A stretch of DNA of 64,000 bases, taken from [Eubacterium] eligens ATCC 27750. Lineage in GTDB: Bacteria > Bacillota > Clostridia > Lachnospirales > Lachnospiraceae. Each line of letters starts with the position of its first letter. The stretch's first letter is position 1. The stretch is taken from NCBI RefSeq assembly GCF_000146185.1, contig NC_012778.1, positions 631,001 to 695,000 on the forward strand, read 5' to 3'. The notes beneath the pieces were generated by a model, which made no database searches, was not told the DNA's origin, and was given only the letters and a program-made list of their open reading frames with translations. Position numbers and translations under genes: made by a program. Below are positions 43,819-54,125 of the stretch, in pieces.

Positions 43819-45582
43819 ATGTATTCGAGAGAAGTAATAGATGAAGTAATATCCCGGAATGATATTGTTGATGTTATATCCGGGTATGTCAAATTGAAAA
43901 AGAATGGAAGTTCATATACCGGACTATGTCCGTTTCATAATGAGAAATCACCATCATTTTCGGTTTCAGGACAGCGGCAGTTATATCATTGTTTTGGATG
44001 CGGCGCTGGGGGTAATGTCATAACATTTGTAATGGAATATGAGAATATGACATTCTTAGAGGCAGTTAAGATGCTGGGAGAGAGAGCCGGAGTTGCACTG
44101 CCGCAGACGTCTATGTCAGAAGAAGACCGCAAAGAAAGAGGGATAAGAGACAGGCTTTTAGAGATTAATAAGATTGCTGCCACATATTATTACAGGCAGC
44201 TTAGAAGTGAGAATGGGAAAGCCGGACTTGATTATCTTAAGAAGCGTGAATTGTCTGACAGTACGATTAACAGCTTTGGACTGGGGTATGCAACACAGTC
44301 AACAGGTAATCTGTACAAGCTGTTGAAGGACAAAGGTTATGATGATGATATTCTGAAGGAATCAGGACTTTTTACTTATGAGAGAGGCATTCATGAAAAG
44401 TTCTGGAACAGAGTAATTTTTCCAATTATGGATATTAATAATAAGGTCATAGGATTTGGTGGACGAGTTATGGGTGATGCCAAGCCAAAGTACCTTAATT
44501 CACCGGAGACAAGATTGTTTGACAAGAGCCGCAATCTGTATGGACTTAATATAGCAAGAACGTCAAGAAAGCCTAACATGATAATATGTGAAGGCTATAT
44601 GGATGTTATATCAATGCATCAGGCGGGCTTTAACCAGGCGGTTGCGTCACTTGGAACGGCACTGACACCGGGACATGCAAGGCTGTTAAAGAGATATACA
44701 GATAATGTGCTTATAACTTATGACAGTGATGAGGCAGGAGTTAAGGCGGCACTTCGAGCAATACCGATTCTTAAGGAAGCAGGGCTTTCAACGAAGGTAA
44801 TTAATATGCGGCCATATAAGGATCCTGATGAGTTTATTAAGGCTATGGGTGCAGAGGCATTTCAGGAAAGAATTGATAATGCAGAGAACAGCTTTATGTA
44901 TGAGATAGGAACCATGTTAAGAAATTACGACAGGGGGGATCCGGAAAGCGAGACTGCATTTGAAAGAGAGGTTGCAGCAAAGCTTGTTACATTTAAAGAA
45001 AAGCTGGAACGTGATAATTACCTTAAAGCAGTGTGCAGGCAGTTTATGATACCAGAAGATGGCATGAGGCAGATGGTATCAAGACTTGGTAATCAGGAAG
45101 GGATTATTTCAAGAAATGCAGGTGCAGGTACTCCGCAGCCAACTGTTGAGCGTAAGCCGAAGAAGAAGCGTGAAGATGGTTTAAGACAGGCAGAGAAAAT
45201 GCTTCTTACATGGCTCATAAGTGACAGGGACATATTTGATAAGGTTGCAGGTTACATTAAGCCAGAGGATTTTATTGACCCGTTATTTTCGGGTGTGGCA
45301 GAGAAAGTATATGAACAGTATGGGACAGGAAATATAAGTCCTGCTGCAATTATAGCTGATTATGCAACAACAGAAGAACATACGGAAGTCGCAGCAATGT
45401 TTTCGGCAGACCTCGATGAGAGCCTTAATAATCTGGAAAGAGAAAAGACTCTTAATGACATTGTTATCAGAATTAAGGCTAACAGCCTTAATCATGAACT
45501 TAATAAGACTGTAGATCCGAAGCGTATGCAGGAGATAATAATTGAACAGCAGAAGCTGAATCAGATTCATATTAAGTTATAA
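43819..45582 (+). CDS. dnaG: DNA primase
   Basis: A 587-residue primase. The CHC2 zinc site is CPFHNEKSPSF with CFGCGAGGN (residues about 40-65). The TOPRIM core shows EGYMDVISMHQAGF and YDSDEAGVKAALR. The C-terminal part, after a basic linker (KPKKKRE), is the helicase-binding domain. It makes RNA primers for lagging-strand replication. GGGATGAAG precedes ATG 43819, better than the upstream start at 43789 inside dgt. Part of the dgt-dnaG-rpoD operon. Confidence 0.95.
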   Translation: MYSREVIDEVISRNDIVDVISGYVKLKKNGSSYTGLCPFHNEKSPSFSVSGQRQLYHCFGCGAGGNVITFVMEYENMTFLEAVKMLGERAGVALPQTSMSEEDRKERGIRDRLLEINKIAATYYYRQLRSENGKAGLDYLKKRELSDSTINSFGLGYATQSTGNLYKLLKDKGYDDDILKESGLFTYERGIHEKFWNRVIFPIMDINNKVIGFGGRVMGDAKPKYLNSPETRLFDKSRNLYGLNIARTSRKPNMIICEGYMDVISMHQAGFNQAVASLGTALTPGHARLLKRYTDNVLITYDSDEAGVKAALRAIPILKEAGLSTKVINMRPYKDPDEFIKAMGAEAFQERIDNAENSFMYEIGTMLRNYDRGDPESETAFEREVAAKLVTFKEKLERDNYLKAVCRQFMIPEDGMRQMVSRLGNQEGIISRNAGAGTPQPTVERKPKKKREDGLRQAEKMLLTWLISDRDIFDKVAGYIKPEDFIDPLFSGVAEKVYEQYGTGNISPAAIIADYATTEEHTEVAAMFSADLDESLNNLEREKTLNDIVIRIKANSLNHELNKTVDPKRMQEIIIEQQKLNQIHIKL

Positions 45583-45623
45583 ATATATAGAGCGTGTTAC
45601 GCGAAGAAGAATGGAGAAGAGAA

Positions 45624-46898
45624 ATGGCTAAGAAAATGGTAGAAACATTAGAAGAGAATGTTAAGGAGACTAAGGAAGAAAAGACAACAGAAAAGAAGAC
45701 TCCTGCAAAAAAAGCAGCAGCAAAGAAGACAACTAAGAAAGATGAGATTAAAGAAGAAGTAAAAGAAGAGACAGAAAACAGTGACGCAGATGATGCAGAA
45801 GCACAGGAAGCTAAATTCTGGGAGAAGATAGAGGGTATTCTTGCAATAGCCAAGAAGAAAAAGAATGTACTTGATTATCAGGAAATTATGACATATTTTC
45901 AGGATACAGATTTTGAAGCTGACAGAATGGAGAAGGTATTTGAAATTCTTGAGCTAAAAAAAGTAGATGTAAGAATGAATGATGTACCTGATGAAGATGA
46001 GGATATTATTCTTGATGATGAAGATGAGATTGATATTGAGAAGATAGATCTTTCTGTTCCTGATGGAATCGGTCTTGATGATCCAGTAAGAATGTATCTG
46101 AAGGAGATAGGTAAAGTACCTCTTCTTAGTGCTGATGAAGAGATTGAATATGCCAAGAGAATGGAAGAAGGAGATGAGGAAGCCAAGAAAAGACTTGCAG
46201 AAGCTAACTTAAGACTTGTTGTAAGTATTGCAAAACGTTATGTTGGACGTGGTATGCAGTTCCTTGATCTTATTCAGGAAGGTAACTTAGGTCTTATAAA
46301 GGCTGTTGAGAAATACGATTACAGAAAAGGATTCAAGTTCAGTACATACGCTACATGGTGGATCAGACAGGCTATTACAAGAGCTATAGCTGACCAGGCC
46401 CGTACTATAAGAATTCCTGTTCATATGGTAGAGACAATTAACAAGCTTGTAAGAGTACAGAGACAGCTGCTTCAGGAACTTGGAAGAGAACCATCACCAG
46501 AGGAGATTGCAGAGAATATGGATATTCCTGTAGAGAGAGTAAGAGAGATTCAGAAGATTTCGCAGGAACCGGTATCTCTTGAGACACCTATTGGTGAAGA
46601 GGAAGATAGCCATCTTGGAGATTTCATTCAGGATGATAATGTTCCTGTTCCGGCAGAGGCAGCAGCTTCTACACTTCTTAAGGAACAGCTTGTTGAAGTA
46701 CTTGGAACTCTTACAGAAAGAGAGCAGAAGGTATTAAGATTAAGATTTGGTATGGATGATGGAAGAGCAAGAACTCTTGAGGAAGTTGGTAAAGAATTCA
46801 ATGTAACAAGAGAACGTATCAGACAGATTGAAGCCAAGGCATTAAGAAAGTTAAGACACCCAAGCCGCAGCCGTAAGTTAAGAGATTATCTTGATTAG
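45624..46898 (+). CDS. rpoD: housekeeping sigma factor RpoD (SigA)
   Basis: A 424-residue primary sigma factor. After a variable N terminus it has region 1.1, region 1.2 ([17 protein letters not shown]), region 2 ([35 protein letters not shown]), region 3, and region 4.2 ([20 protein letters not shown]). The N-terminal 60 residues hold a lysine/alanine-rich stretch [15 protein letters not shown] flanked by acidic residues, which is unusual and resembles histone H1 tails. GGAGAAGAG supports ATG 45624. It lies 41 bases after dnaG. Confidence 0.96.
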   Translation: MAKKMVETLEENVKETKEEKTTEKKTPAKKAAAKKTTKKDEIKEEVKEETENSDADDAEAQEAKFWEKIEGILAIAKKKKNVLDYQEIMTYFQDTDFEADRMEKVFEILELKKVDVRMNDVPDEDEDIILDDEDEIDIEKIDLSVPDGIGLDDPVRMYLKEIGKVPLLSADEEIEYAKRMEEGDEEAKKRLAEANLRLVVSIAKRYVGRGMQFLDLIQEGNLGLIKAVEKYDYRKGFKFSTYATWWIRQAITRAIADQARTIRIPVHMVETINKLVRVQRQLLQELGREPSPEEIAENMDIPVERVREIQKISQEPVSLETPIGEEEDSHLGDFIQDDNVPVPAEAAASTLLKEQLVEVLGTLTEREQKVLRLRFGMDDGRARTLEEVGKEFNVTRERIRQIEAKALRKLRHPSRSRKLRDYLD

Positions 46899-46907
46899 GA
46901 TTAAGCT

Positions 46908-47615
46908 ATGGTAAGAATATCGGACAGATTAAGAACAGTTGCACATATGTGTAATAAGGGCGCAGTCGTGGCTGACATAGGTACAGACCACGGCTATCTT
47001 CCTATATATCTTGTGCAGGAAGGAATAGCTCCGTCTGCTATTGCGATGGATTTAAGAAAAGGTCCGCTCGAAAAAGCAAAGAAGCATATATGTGATAATT
47101 GTTTAGAGGACAGAATACAGACAAGACTTTCAGACGGATTGGAAAAGCTTTCAGAGAATGAAGCTGATATTATAACCATATGTGGTATGGGTGGCAGGCT
47201 TATAGCTGATATTGTAACTAAGGGAATGAATGTTATTACCCGGAATACAACACTTATAGTATCACCGCAGTCAGAAGTAGGAGATTTCAGACATTTTCTT
47301 GTTTCACAGAGATTGGTTGTTGATGATGAGAAGATGCTTAAGGAAGACGGTAAGTATTATTTTATTATCAAATGCAGAAAGTCAGACGAAAATGTTTATT
47401 CTGAATACAGTGAGACGCAATATCAGTACGGATGGAAGCTTTTAGAGAACAAAGATAAGACTCTTTATGAATATCTTATAAAAGAGAAAGAGACTAATGA
47501 TGGGATAAGTAACAGTCTTAAGAAAGATGAGAGTAATCCTACGGTTAAGTTAAGATTACAGCAGCTTTCGCAGAAGAATAATATAATTATGGATGCATTG
47601 TCATATTATGACTGA
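46908..47615 (+). CDS. trmK: tRNA (adenine22-N1)-methyltransferase TrmK
   Basis: A 235-residue SAM-dependent methyltransferase. The SAM site is VVADIGTDHGYLPIYL, followed by AIAMDLRKGPLEKAKKH and ITICGMGGRLIADI, typical of TrmK (YqfN). It methylates A22 in tRNA. The gene usually follows rpoD in Firmicutes, as here (nine bases). Confidence 0.9.
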   Translation: MVRISDRLRTVAHMCNKGAVVADIGTDHGYLPIYLVQEGIAPSAIAMDLRKGPLEKAKKHICDNCLEDRIQTRLSDGLEKLSENEADIITICGMGGRLIADIVTKGMNVITRNTTLIVSPQSEVGDFRHFLVSQRLVVDDEKMLKEDGKYYFIIKCRKSDENVYSEYSETQYQYGWKLLENKDKTLYEYLIKEKETNDGISNSLKKDESNPTVKLRLQQLSQKNNIIMDALSYYD

Positions 47616-47634
47616 TGCGTAAGAGGAGGATGCT

Positions 47635-49242
47635 ATGGGAATGACACTGGCACAGCTTGCAGCAGAGAAGCAGAACGAATATAAGGATGAGATTATACTC
47701 GCTAATGTTAATGGTAAGCTTAAAGAACTTGGAGAAGAATATATCCCTGATAGTGATGTTACATTTGTTACAACTTCGACATCAATAGGTAATGAGACAT
47801 ACAGAAGAAGCGTGGTTCTTCTTATGCTTGCAGCCATAGATAAGATACACAGGAATATTGACAGAGTTGTTGTTGAATATTCTTTAAGTAAGGGATTGTA
47901 CTGTACATTTGATGGAGACTTCAGACCCGACAAAGAGTTTATAGATGAAGTTAAGTCAGTTATGTACAGTATGGTTGAGAAGGATCTTCCAATCAAGAAA
48001 GAGCTGATGAAGATATCTGATGCTATGAATCTTTTTAAAGAAAAAGGAATGACAGATAAGACATCACTGTTCAAATACAGAAGAAGTTCATTTGTTAATG
48101 TGTATGACCTGAATGGCTACAAAGATTATTTCTACGGATATATGGCATCTTCTACAGGCATGCTTGGGGTATTTGACATATTCCTGTATGACGAGGGAAT
48201 AGTGTTACAGCTTCCGGTTAAGAACGCACCTCTTGAAGTTCCTGAATTTAATCCACAAACAAAGCTGTTTAATGTGTTAAAGGAAAGCACAAGCTGGGCA
48301 AAGATGCTTGGCATGTCTACGGTTGGAGAACTTAATGACCATATAACTAATGGGGATATGACTTCTTTTATGCTTACGCAGGAGGCACTTCAGGAACAGA
48401 AAATTGTTGAGATAGTTGATGAGATAAAGAAAAGACCGCATACTAAATTCATCATGATAGCTGGTCCATCTTCTTCAGGAAAGACAACATTTTCACATAG
48501 ATTATCAATTCAGCTTATGGCTAATGGATATAAGCCACACCCAATTGCTGTCGATAATTACTTTGTTGAAAGAGAGCAGACACCTATTGATGAGAATGGT
48601 GATTACAATTATGAAGACCTTCATGCAGTAGACATTGAACTTTTTAATAAGCATATGACCAGACTTCTTAACGGAGAAAAAGTGGAGCTGCCGGAATTTA
48701 ACTTTAAGTTCGGAAGAAAGGAATATAACGGTAATTTCTTACAGTTAGGGGAAGAGGATGTTCTTGTAATAGAAGGAATCCATTGCCTTAATGATGAATT
48801 ATCATATTCACTTCCAATAGATAGTAAGTTCAAGATATATATCAGTGCACTTACACAGCTTAATGTAGATGAACATAACAGGGTATCAACTACAGATGGA
48901 AGACTTTTAAGAAGGCTTGTAAGAGATTACAGGACAAGAGGAGCATCTGCAAAGAAGACTCTTTCAATGTGGGAGTCTGTAAGAAGAGGCGAAGAGAAGA
49001 ACATCTTCCCATTCCAGGAGCAGGCGGATGTTATGTTTAACTCAGCAATGCCATATGAACCATGTGTATTAAAACCATTCGTTGAGCCTATACTTTTCCA
49101 GGTAACAGAAGCTGACCCTGAATATCAGGAAGCAAACAGGCTGCTTAAGTTCATGAACTATTTCCTTCCATGCGGCTACGAGAACGTACCAATCGATTCT
49201 ATATTACGGGAATTCGTAGGCGGAGGATGTTTCAAGGTGTGA
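47635..49242 (+). CDS. nucleoside (uridine-type) kinase with TGS/ThrRS-like N terminus
   Basis: A 535-residue protein. The N-terminal 250 residues resemble the TGS and editing regions of threonyl-tRNA synthetase, without the synthetase core. The C-terminal part is a phosphoribulokinase/uridine kinase fold, with P-loop MIAGPSSSGKTTFSHRL and the DDFY-like segment AVDNYFVEREQTPIDENG. Firmicute proteins with this fusion are annotated as nucleoside kinases. GAGGAGGATG before the ATG fixes the start. It ends the dgt-rpoD gene string. Confidence 0.85.
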   Translation: MGMTLAQLAAEKQNEYKDEIILANVNGKLKELGEEYIPDSDVTFVTTSTSIGNETYRRSVVLLMLAAIDKIHRNIDRVVVEYSLSKGLYCTFDGDFRPDKEFIDEVKSVMYSMVEKDLPIKKELMKISDAMNLFKEKGMTDKTSLFKYRRSSFVNVYDLNGYKDYFYGYMASSTGMLGVFDIFLYDEGIVLQLPVKNAPLEVPEFNPQTKLFNVLKESTSWAKMLGMSTVGELNDHITNGDMTSFMLTQEALQEQKIVEIVDEIKKRPHTKFIMIAGPSSSGKTTFSHRLSIQLMANGYKPHPIAVDNYFVEREQTPIDENGDYNYEDLHAVDIELFNKHMTRLLNGEKVELPEFNFKFGRKEYNGNFLQLGEEDVLVIEGIHCLNDELSYSLPIDSKFKIYISALTQLNVDEHNRVSTTDGRLLRRLVRDYRTRGASAKKTLSMWESVRRGEEKNIFPFQEQADVMFNSAMPYEPCVLKPFVEPILFQVTEADPEYQEANRLLKFMNYFLPCGYENVPIDSILREFVGGGCFKV

Positions 49243-49257
49243 TGATTGTAAATAAAA

Positions 49258-49284
49258 ACACCCAGGGCTTAGTGCTCTGGGTGT
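49258..49284 (-). terminator. terminator overlapping the end of tyrA
   Basis: ACACCCAGGGC and GCTCTGGGTGT pair with one G-U. On the minus strand TTTTTATTT follows. The tyrA stop codon lies inside the stem. Confidence 0.75.
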
Positions 49285-50138
49285 CTGCTTTCAAGTGAAT
49301 TTCTGTATTCACGGGACATCTCAAAAAGACTTGCGACATAGCCTGGGGTCTTTTTATTGATGTTATCTTTAATTGTTTCAAGCATTTCAATATACTGTTC
49401 AAGAATGTTGCTGATTGCAGAGCTGTTAGTCAAACATATCTGTTCCCACATTTCAGGAGAAGAAGCTGCAACTCTTGACATGTCACGAAAGCAACCTGCG
49501 GCAAGTAACTGCATATGCTTTTCTTCGTCATCATTATCTGATACTACATGAACGAGTGCAGTTGATAAAAGATGTGGAACATGGCTTATGGCGGCTACTG
49601 ATTTATCGTGTACATGATAGTCCATGACAATAGGGTTCATGCCAACATCTGATGCAAATTGTTTCATGAATTCGATTTTTTCAGGCTTGGTTTCTTTGGT
49701 CGGTGTGATTATGTACCTTGCACCTTTTATAATTGATGAACTTGAATTTTCATAACCTGTTTTTTCGGAGCCGGCCATAGGATGTCCACCAATAAAGCGG
49801 TCATTAAGTCCTAATGAATCTGCTGCTTCATGTATGATAGTCTTGACACTCCCAACGTCAGTAATTATGCAGTCCGGATTGGCAATGGCTTTTAATTTTG
49901 TAAGATATTCTGTGATAGTAATTACAGGTGTGCATAACAGGATTATGTCACACTGTGTAAATGTTTCATCTACCGCAGGTGCGGCAACATCAACAATACC
50001 ATCAGCAACCGCGGCTTTAACCGGTTCTAGATGTCTGCTTGTGGCAGTTATATGATAATCCCTGCCACTTTCTTTAAGGGCATGGGCTAAGGCTCCTGCA
50101 ATGAGTCCGAAACCTATGAATCCAACCTTTGTCTTCAT
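49269..50138 (-). CDS. tyrA: prephenate dehydrogenase
   Basis: A 289-residue enzyme. The NAD site is GFIGFGLIAGALAHALK, followed by ILLCTPVITITEYL, TDVGSVKTIIHEAA and FIGGHPMAGSEKTGYENSS. These are the TyrA markers for oxidative decarboxylation of prephenate to hydroxyphenylpyruvate in tyrosine synthesis. There is no ACT domain, so feedback control by tyrosine via ACT is absent. GGAGGTT precedes the minus-strand start. Confidence 0.92.
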   Translation of the reverse strand: MKTKVGFIGFGLIAGALAHALKESGRDYHITATSRHLEPVKAAVADGIVDVAAPAVDETFTQCDIILLCTPVITITEYLTKLKAIANPDCIITDVGSVKTIIHEAADSLGLNDRFIGGHPMAGSEKTGYENSSSSIIKGARYIITPTKETKPEKIEFMKQFASDVGMNPIVMDYHVHDKSVAAISHVPHLLSTALVHVVSDNDDEEKHMQLLAAGCFRDMSRVAASSPEMWEQICLTNSSAISNILEQYIEMLETIKDNINKKTPGYVASLFEMSREYRNSLESRHPEH

Positions 50139-50229
50139 ATGTTATAACCTCCATGTAAGAAATATTAATATTCATGTGAATAGTGGTATTTTAACACTTT
50201 AAAGCGATAATGTAAAGGCGGCTATTTAA

Positions 50230-50258
50230 TTGACAAATTAAAGTGATGTGTGTAGAAT
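50230..50258 (+). promoter_or_regulatory. promoter of leuS
   Basis: TTGACA (50230-50235) and TAGAAT (50253-50258) are 17 bp apart. The leader of about 25 bases is too short for a T-box. Confidence 0.7.
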
Positions 50259-50289
50259 GTTTTTATGCGTTTTTAAGGAGGAATGTGTT

Positions 50290-52707
50290 ATGTCGGCAGT
50301 ATATAACCACAAAACAGTTGAAAAGAAGTGGCAGCAGATATGGCAGGATGAAAAAGCCTTTGCTGCAACTAATGATTATTCAAAACCAAAGTATTATGCA
50401 CTTGTGGAGTTCCCATATCCATCAGGACAGGGGCTTCATGTAGGTCATCCAAGACCATATACAGCGCTTGATATCGTAGCAAGAAAGAGAAGAATGCAGG
50501 GATATAATGTTTTATATCCAATGGGTTGGGATGCATTTGGTCTTCCAACAGAGAACTATGCTATTAAGAACAAGATTCACCCTAAGATAGTTACTAAGAA
50601 TAATATAGATCATTTTAAGGAACAGCTTCAGTCAATTGGTTATTCATTTGACTGGGACAGAGAGATTAATACTACAGATCCTGATTATTATAAGTGGACT
50701 CAGTGGATTTTCCTTAAGCTTTTTAAGGCTGGACTTGCATATAAGCAGGAGATGCCTATCAACTGGTGTACTTCATGTAAGGTAGGTCTTGCTAATGAAG
50801 AAGTAGTTAATGGTGTATGTGAAAGATGTGGTTCACCTGTTGTCCGTAAGGTCAAGAGTGAGTGGATGCTTAAGATTACTGATTATGCAGATAAGCTTAT
50901 AGAAGGACTTGACCATGTCGATTATATCGAGAGAGTTAAGACACAGCAGAAGAACTGGATTGGACGTTCTACAGGTGCTGAGGTTGATTTTGCAATTGCT
51001 GGTAAGGAAGATAAGTTAAGAATATATACAACAAGATGCGATACACTTTTCGGTGTTACTTATATGGTTGTATCACCAGAGCATCCATATCTTGATAAGT
51101 ATAAGGATGAGATTAAGAACTGGGATGAAATAGAAAGCTATAGAGAGCAGGCTTCAAGAAAGTCAGATTTCGAGAGAGCAGAGCTTGCAAAGGATAAGAC
51201 AGGTGTAGAGATTGACGGACTTAAGGCAGTTAATCCGGTTAATGGCAAGGAAGTTCCAATCTGGGTATCAGATTATGTACTTATGAGCTATGGTACAGGT
51301 GCTATCATGGCTGTTCCTGCTCACGATGAAAGAGACTGGGAGTTTGCCAAGAAATTTAACCTTCCTATCATTCAGGTTGTAGCAAAGAACGGTGAAGAAG
51401 TTGATGTTAATGAGGCAGCATTTACAGATGTAGCAACAGGTGTTCTTATTAATTCGGATTTCATTAACGGACTTGAAGTTAAAGAAGCTAAGGAAAAGAT
51501 GATTGAATTCCTTACAGAAAAGGGAATTGGTAATGCAAAGGTTAATTATAAGCTCCGTGACTGGGTATTCTCTCGTCAGAGATACTGGGGAGAGCCTATT
51601 CCAATTGTTCATTGTGACAAATGTGGCTATGTTCCAGTTGATGAGAGCGAACTTCCATTACTTCTTCCAGAGGTAGAAAGTTATATGCCTACAGATAATG
51701 GAGAATCACCTCTTGCAGCCATGACAGACTGGGTTAATACAACATGCCCATGCTGTGGCGGACCAGCTAAGAGAGAGACTGATACAATGCCTCAGTGGGC
51801 TGGATCATCATGGTATTTCTTAAGATATACAGATCCACATAACACAGAGACACTCGCAAGTCAGGAAGCACTTAAGTACTGGCTTCCGGTAGACTGGTAT
51901 AATGGAGGAATGGAGCATACAACATTACACTTACTCTATTCAAGATTCTGGCACAGATTCCTTTACGACCAGAAGGTTGTACCTTGCCCAGAGCCATATC
52001 AGAAGAGAACATCCCACGGTATGATTCTAGGTGAGAACGGCGAGAAGATGAGTAAGTCAAGAGGCAATGTTGTTAATCCTGATGATATCGTAAGAGATTA
52101 TGGTGCAGATACATTAAGAACATACGAGATGTTTATCGGTGCATTTGACGCAGCAGCTTCATGGTCAGAGGATGGCGTTAAGGGCTGCCGCAGATTCTTA
52201 GACAGAGTATGGAAGCTTCAGGATATAATGACTGATGAGGAAGGTTTCTCTAAGGAATTTGAGACAAAGATGCATCAGACAATTAAGAAAGTTTCATTTG
52301 ATTATGAGAATCTGAAATACAATACAGCTATTGCACAGCTCATGACTATGCTCAATGATTTCAGCAAGGCAGGTAAGATTACTAAGGGAGAACTCAAGAC
52401 ATACCTTATCTTACTTAATCCGGTTGCTCCACACATTACAGAAGAGATGTGGGAAGCAATCGGCGAGAACGGAAGAGTATATCAGCAGACATGGCCTGAA
52501 TACGATGAAGCTAAGACAGTTGAGTCAATGGTTGAGATAGCAGTCCAGATTAATGGAAAGACTAAGGCTACTATCAATATTGCAAAGGATGCTGACAAGG
52601 ACAGTGTAATTGCTGCAGCTAAGGAAGCACTTGGAAGCAGGCTTTCTGGTAACATTATTAAAGAAATATATGTACCGGGAAGAATTGTTAATATTGTTGC
52701 AAAGTAA
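50290..52707 (+). CDS. leuS: leucyl-tRNA synthetase
   Basis: An 805-residue class I synthetase of normal size. The HIGH motif is [24 protein letters not shown] is [16 protein letters not shown], and the CP1 editing domain lies in between ([21 protein letters not shown]). A zinc-ribbon insertion with CTSC and CERC is present, and another with CDKC and CPCC. AAGGAGG before ATG 50290 fixes the start; upstream in-frame codons from 50248 are rejected. Confidence 0.97.
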   Translation: MSAVYNHKTVEKKWQQIWQDEKAFAATNDYSKPKYYALVEFPYPSGQGLHVGHPRPYTALDIVARKRRMQGYNVLYPMGWDAFGLPTENYAIKNKIHPKIVTKNNIDHFKEQLQSIGYSFDWDREINTTDPDYYKWTQWIFLKLFKAGLAYKQEMPINWCTSCKVGLANEEVVNGVCERCGSPVVRKVKSEWMLKITDYADKLIEGLDHVDYIERVKTQQKNWIGRSTGAEVDFAIAGKEDKLRIYTTRCDTLFGVTYMVVSPEHPYLDKYKDEIKNWDEIESYREQASRKSDFERAELAKDKTGVEIDGLKAVNPVNGKEVPIWVSDYVLMSYGTGAIMAVPAHDERDWEFAKKFNLPIIQVVAKNGEEVDVNEAAFTDVATGVLINSDFINGLEVKEAKEKMIEFLTEKGIGNAKVNYKLRDWVFSRQRYWGEPIPIVHCDKCGYVPVDESELPLLLPEVESYMPTDNGESPLAAMTDWVNTTCPCCGGPAKRETDTMPQWAGSSWYFLRYTDPHNTETLASQEALKYWLPVDWYNGGMEHTTLHLLYSRFWHRFLYDQKVVPCPEPYQKRTSHGMILGENGEKMSKSRGNVVNPDDIVRDYGADTLRTYEMFIGAFDAAASWSEDGVKGCRRFLDRVWKLQDIMTDEEGFSKEFETKMHQTIKKVSFDYENLKYNTAIAQLMTMLNDFSKAGKITKGELKTYLILLNPVAPHITEEMWEAIGENGRVYQQTWPEYDEAKTVESMVEIAVQINGKTKATINIAKDADKDSVIAAAKEALGSRLSGNIIKEIYVPGRIVNIVAK

Positions 52708-52724
52708 TTAAGAATAATAAAATA

Positions 52725-52964
52725 TTAATTCATATTAAGAAGAGAGAGAAGCTCAGGCAGAAGCCTGAGCTCTTTTTCGCTTAGCTGCCCAGACATACTG
52801 TTGATGACTAACTGACAATCTTCTTTTGTGAAGGTTATACCGGATTTCTTAGCTTTATCATTGATTGCAAACAGAAGAGGGATGATTTCATCATTTTTCT
52901 TTCCCTGGGATAAAGTCTTGAATTCGTTGAGAAGAAGCTGCTTTCTAAAATCTAATTCTGACAT
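52725..52964 (-). CDS. small hypothetical helical protein
   Basis: 79 residues, not recognised. It is mostly helical and charged (SELDFRKQLLLNEFKTLSQG; SEKELRLLPELLSLLNMN), with no membrane segment or cysteine pair; one Cys in KEDCQLV. GGAGG eight bases before ATG 52964 supports it. It follows the 147-residue gene upstream by 15 bases, so the two form an operon. The 3' end contains the leuS terminator. Confidence 0.6.
   Translation of the reverse strand: MSELDFRKQLLLNEFKTLSQGKKNDEIIPLLFAINDKAKKSGITFTKEDCQLVINSMSGQLSEKELRLLPELLSLLNMN
52750..52777 (+). terminator. leuS terminator embedded in a convergent gene
   Basis: AGCTCAGGC and GCCTGAGCT are a perfect 9-bp stem with a 4-base loop followed by CTTTTT. 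It lies inside the coding end of the minus-strand gene at 52725-52964. Confidence 0.85.
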
Positions 52965-52979
52965 AAAATCCTCCAAATA

Positions 52980-53423
52980 TTAAAGATTAAGATTGTTTAA
53001 CTGTTCTGTATAAGCTTCATACATTTTTTGCTGGGCAGGATTAAGAAAACTATTACTGCCATTCTGATCACGATTTAAAATGTTGAACAAATCGGACATT
53101 TTATTATAGTTCTTAAAATTACTCAGAATATTCCGGAGATTGTCTGGACAGTAAGTAAGAATAACATTCATGATATTTTCATCTGAAAGTATATCCTGTA
53201 TGGAACTGTTTAAAGAAAGGTGGGGCTTTGCAGAACATGCCGCAATACGAAGGCTTTCCGGGCGGCTGTAATAGTTCATTGTACATGAAAATTCATATGC
53301 ACGGAGCAGAGGACTGAGTGTCTGCTGGGTATTAAATTCCATAAAAGGAAGAATTGCTTTGGCAAGCTGTATGAATTGTGGCAGTGTCTGCATATCAAAT
53401 TCTGTTATGGGAAGTTCTTTCAT
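52980..53423 (-). CDS. hypothetical protein
   Basis: 147 residues, not recognised. It is soluble, with a phenylalanine- and leucine-rich N terminus (FIQLAKAILPFMEFNTQQTL), and an Asn/Gln-rich C terminus. CTMNYYSRPESLRIA may be a helix. No clear metal or nucleotide motif. The ribosome site is weak (GAGAG). It precedes the 79-residue gene in the same direction. Confidence 0.55.
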   Translation of the reverse strand: MKELPITEFDMQTLPQFIQLAKAILPFMEFNTQQTLSPLLRAYEFSCTMNYYSRPESLRIAACSAKPHLSLNSSIQDILSDENIMNVILTYCPDNLRNILSNFKNYNKMSDLFNILNRDQNGSNSFLNPAQQKMYEAYTEQLNNLNL

Positions 53424-53541
53424 GTGAACTCTCGGCGGAATATTTTATTCTATATATATTAGGTTATATGTCTTAATTATTCCTATAAGTCTTAGCAATT
53501 AATAAATAAGCCCATATAATATATAAAAAAGGAATTATGAT

Positions 53542-53649
53542 ATGGTAATTAATATGGATGTTCAGGACAATGGCAATATACTTGTTGAAGAAGAGAATAC
53601 CATATATGAAATAGATGGAAAATGTATGATGGAACGAAATAATAATTAA
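53542..53649 (+). CDS. 35-residue hypothetical small protein
   Basis: A short ORF, missed by length-limited searches. AAGGA lies eight bases before ATG 53542. The peptide MVINMDVQDNGNILVEEENT is acidic, with IYEIDGKCMM and a basic/Asn tail. A hairpin GGGCTGCC/GGCAGCCC follows at 53657-53678. Support is a good start signal and a clean frame only; it may be spurious. Confidence 0.35.
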   Translation: MVINMDVQDNGNILVEEENTIYEIDGKCMMERNNN

Positions 53650-53656
53650 TATATAA

Positions 53657-53678
53657 GGGCTGCCGTTTAAGGCAGCCC
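53657..53678. terminator. hairpin between convergent small genes
   Basis: GGGCTGCC and GGCAGCCC form a perfect 8-bp stem with a 6-base loop. On the minus strand it is followed by TTATATATT, so it probably ends the Cys/Gly-rich gene there. Confidence 0.65.
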
Positions 53679-53690
53679 CATATTAAATAA

Positions 53691-53963
53691 TTACTGGCAT
53701 CCGCATCCACTGTTGCATCCACATCCGCTGTTGCATCCGCAACCAAAGCCATTGAGGAAGTTAGTTCCATTGCCACAGCCACAGCATAAGAAGAGGAGAA
53801 TTATAATCCAGAAGGAATTGCAACCATTTCCATAACCATTGTTGCATCCACATCCGTTATTTCCGTCAAAGAGGAGAAGGAGAATGATAATCCATACAAT
53901 AGAATTGCAGTTATCTCCACATCCGCCGCATCCTCCGCAGTTTGTTGCTGCTAAATCACTCAT
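53691..53963 (-). CDS. Cys/Gly-rich small membrane-associated protein
   Basis: A 90-residue protein with many CG and CN pairs (NCGGCGGCGDNC; GCGCNSGCGCNSGCGCQ) and two short hydrophobic stretches (IVWIIILLLLF and FWIIILLFLCC). Similar Lachnospiraceae proteins are annotated as chorion-class high-cysteine proteins by composition, with no known role. Metal binding or disulfide-linked surface material is possible. GGAGG before ATG 53963 supports the start. Confidence 0.75.
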   Translation of the reverse strand: MSDLAATNCGGCGGCGDNCNSIVWIIILLLLFDGNNGCGCNNGYGNGCNSFWIIILLFLCCGCGNGTNFLNGFGCGCNSGCGCNSGCGCQ

Positions 53964-54125
53964 GTAAAAGTCCTCCAAAATTAATCTACAATACAATATT
54001 ATGGCTTACAGCATGACCCTGTTACACAGTATATGAAAATTTTATTGCAATCTTTAGGAAATTATTATATTCTAAATATAGTGCGTTTAAATGGAAAAGC
54101 ACTATAAATATTAGCAAAGAGTGGG

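Noticed and set aside
50139..50289. T-box upstream of leuS
   Set aside because: The promoter sits only about 30 bases from the start, leaving no room, and no T-box core motif is seen.
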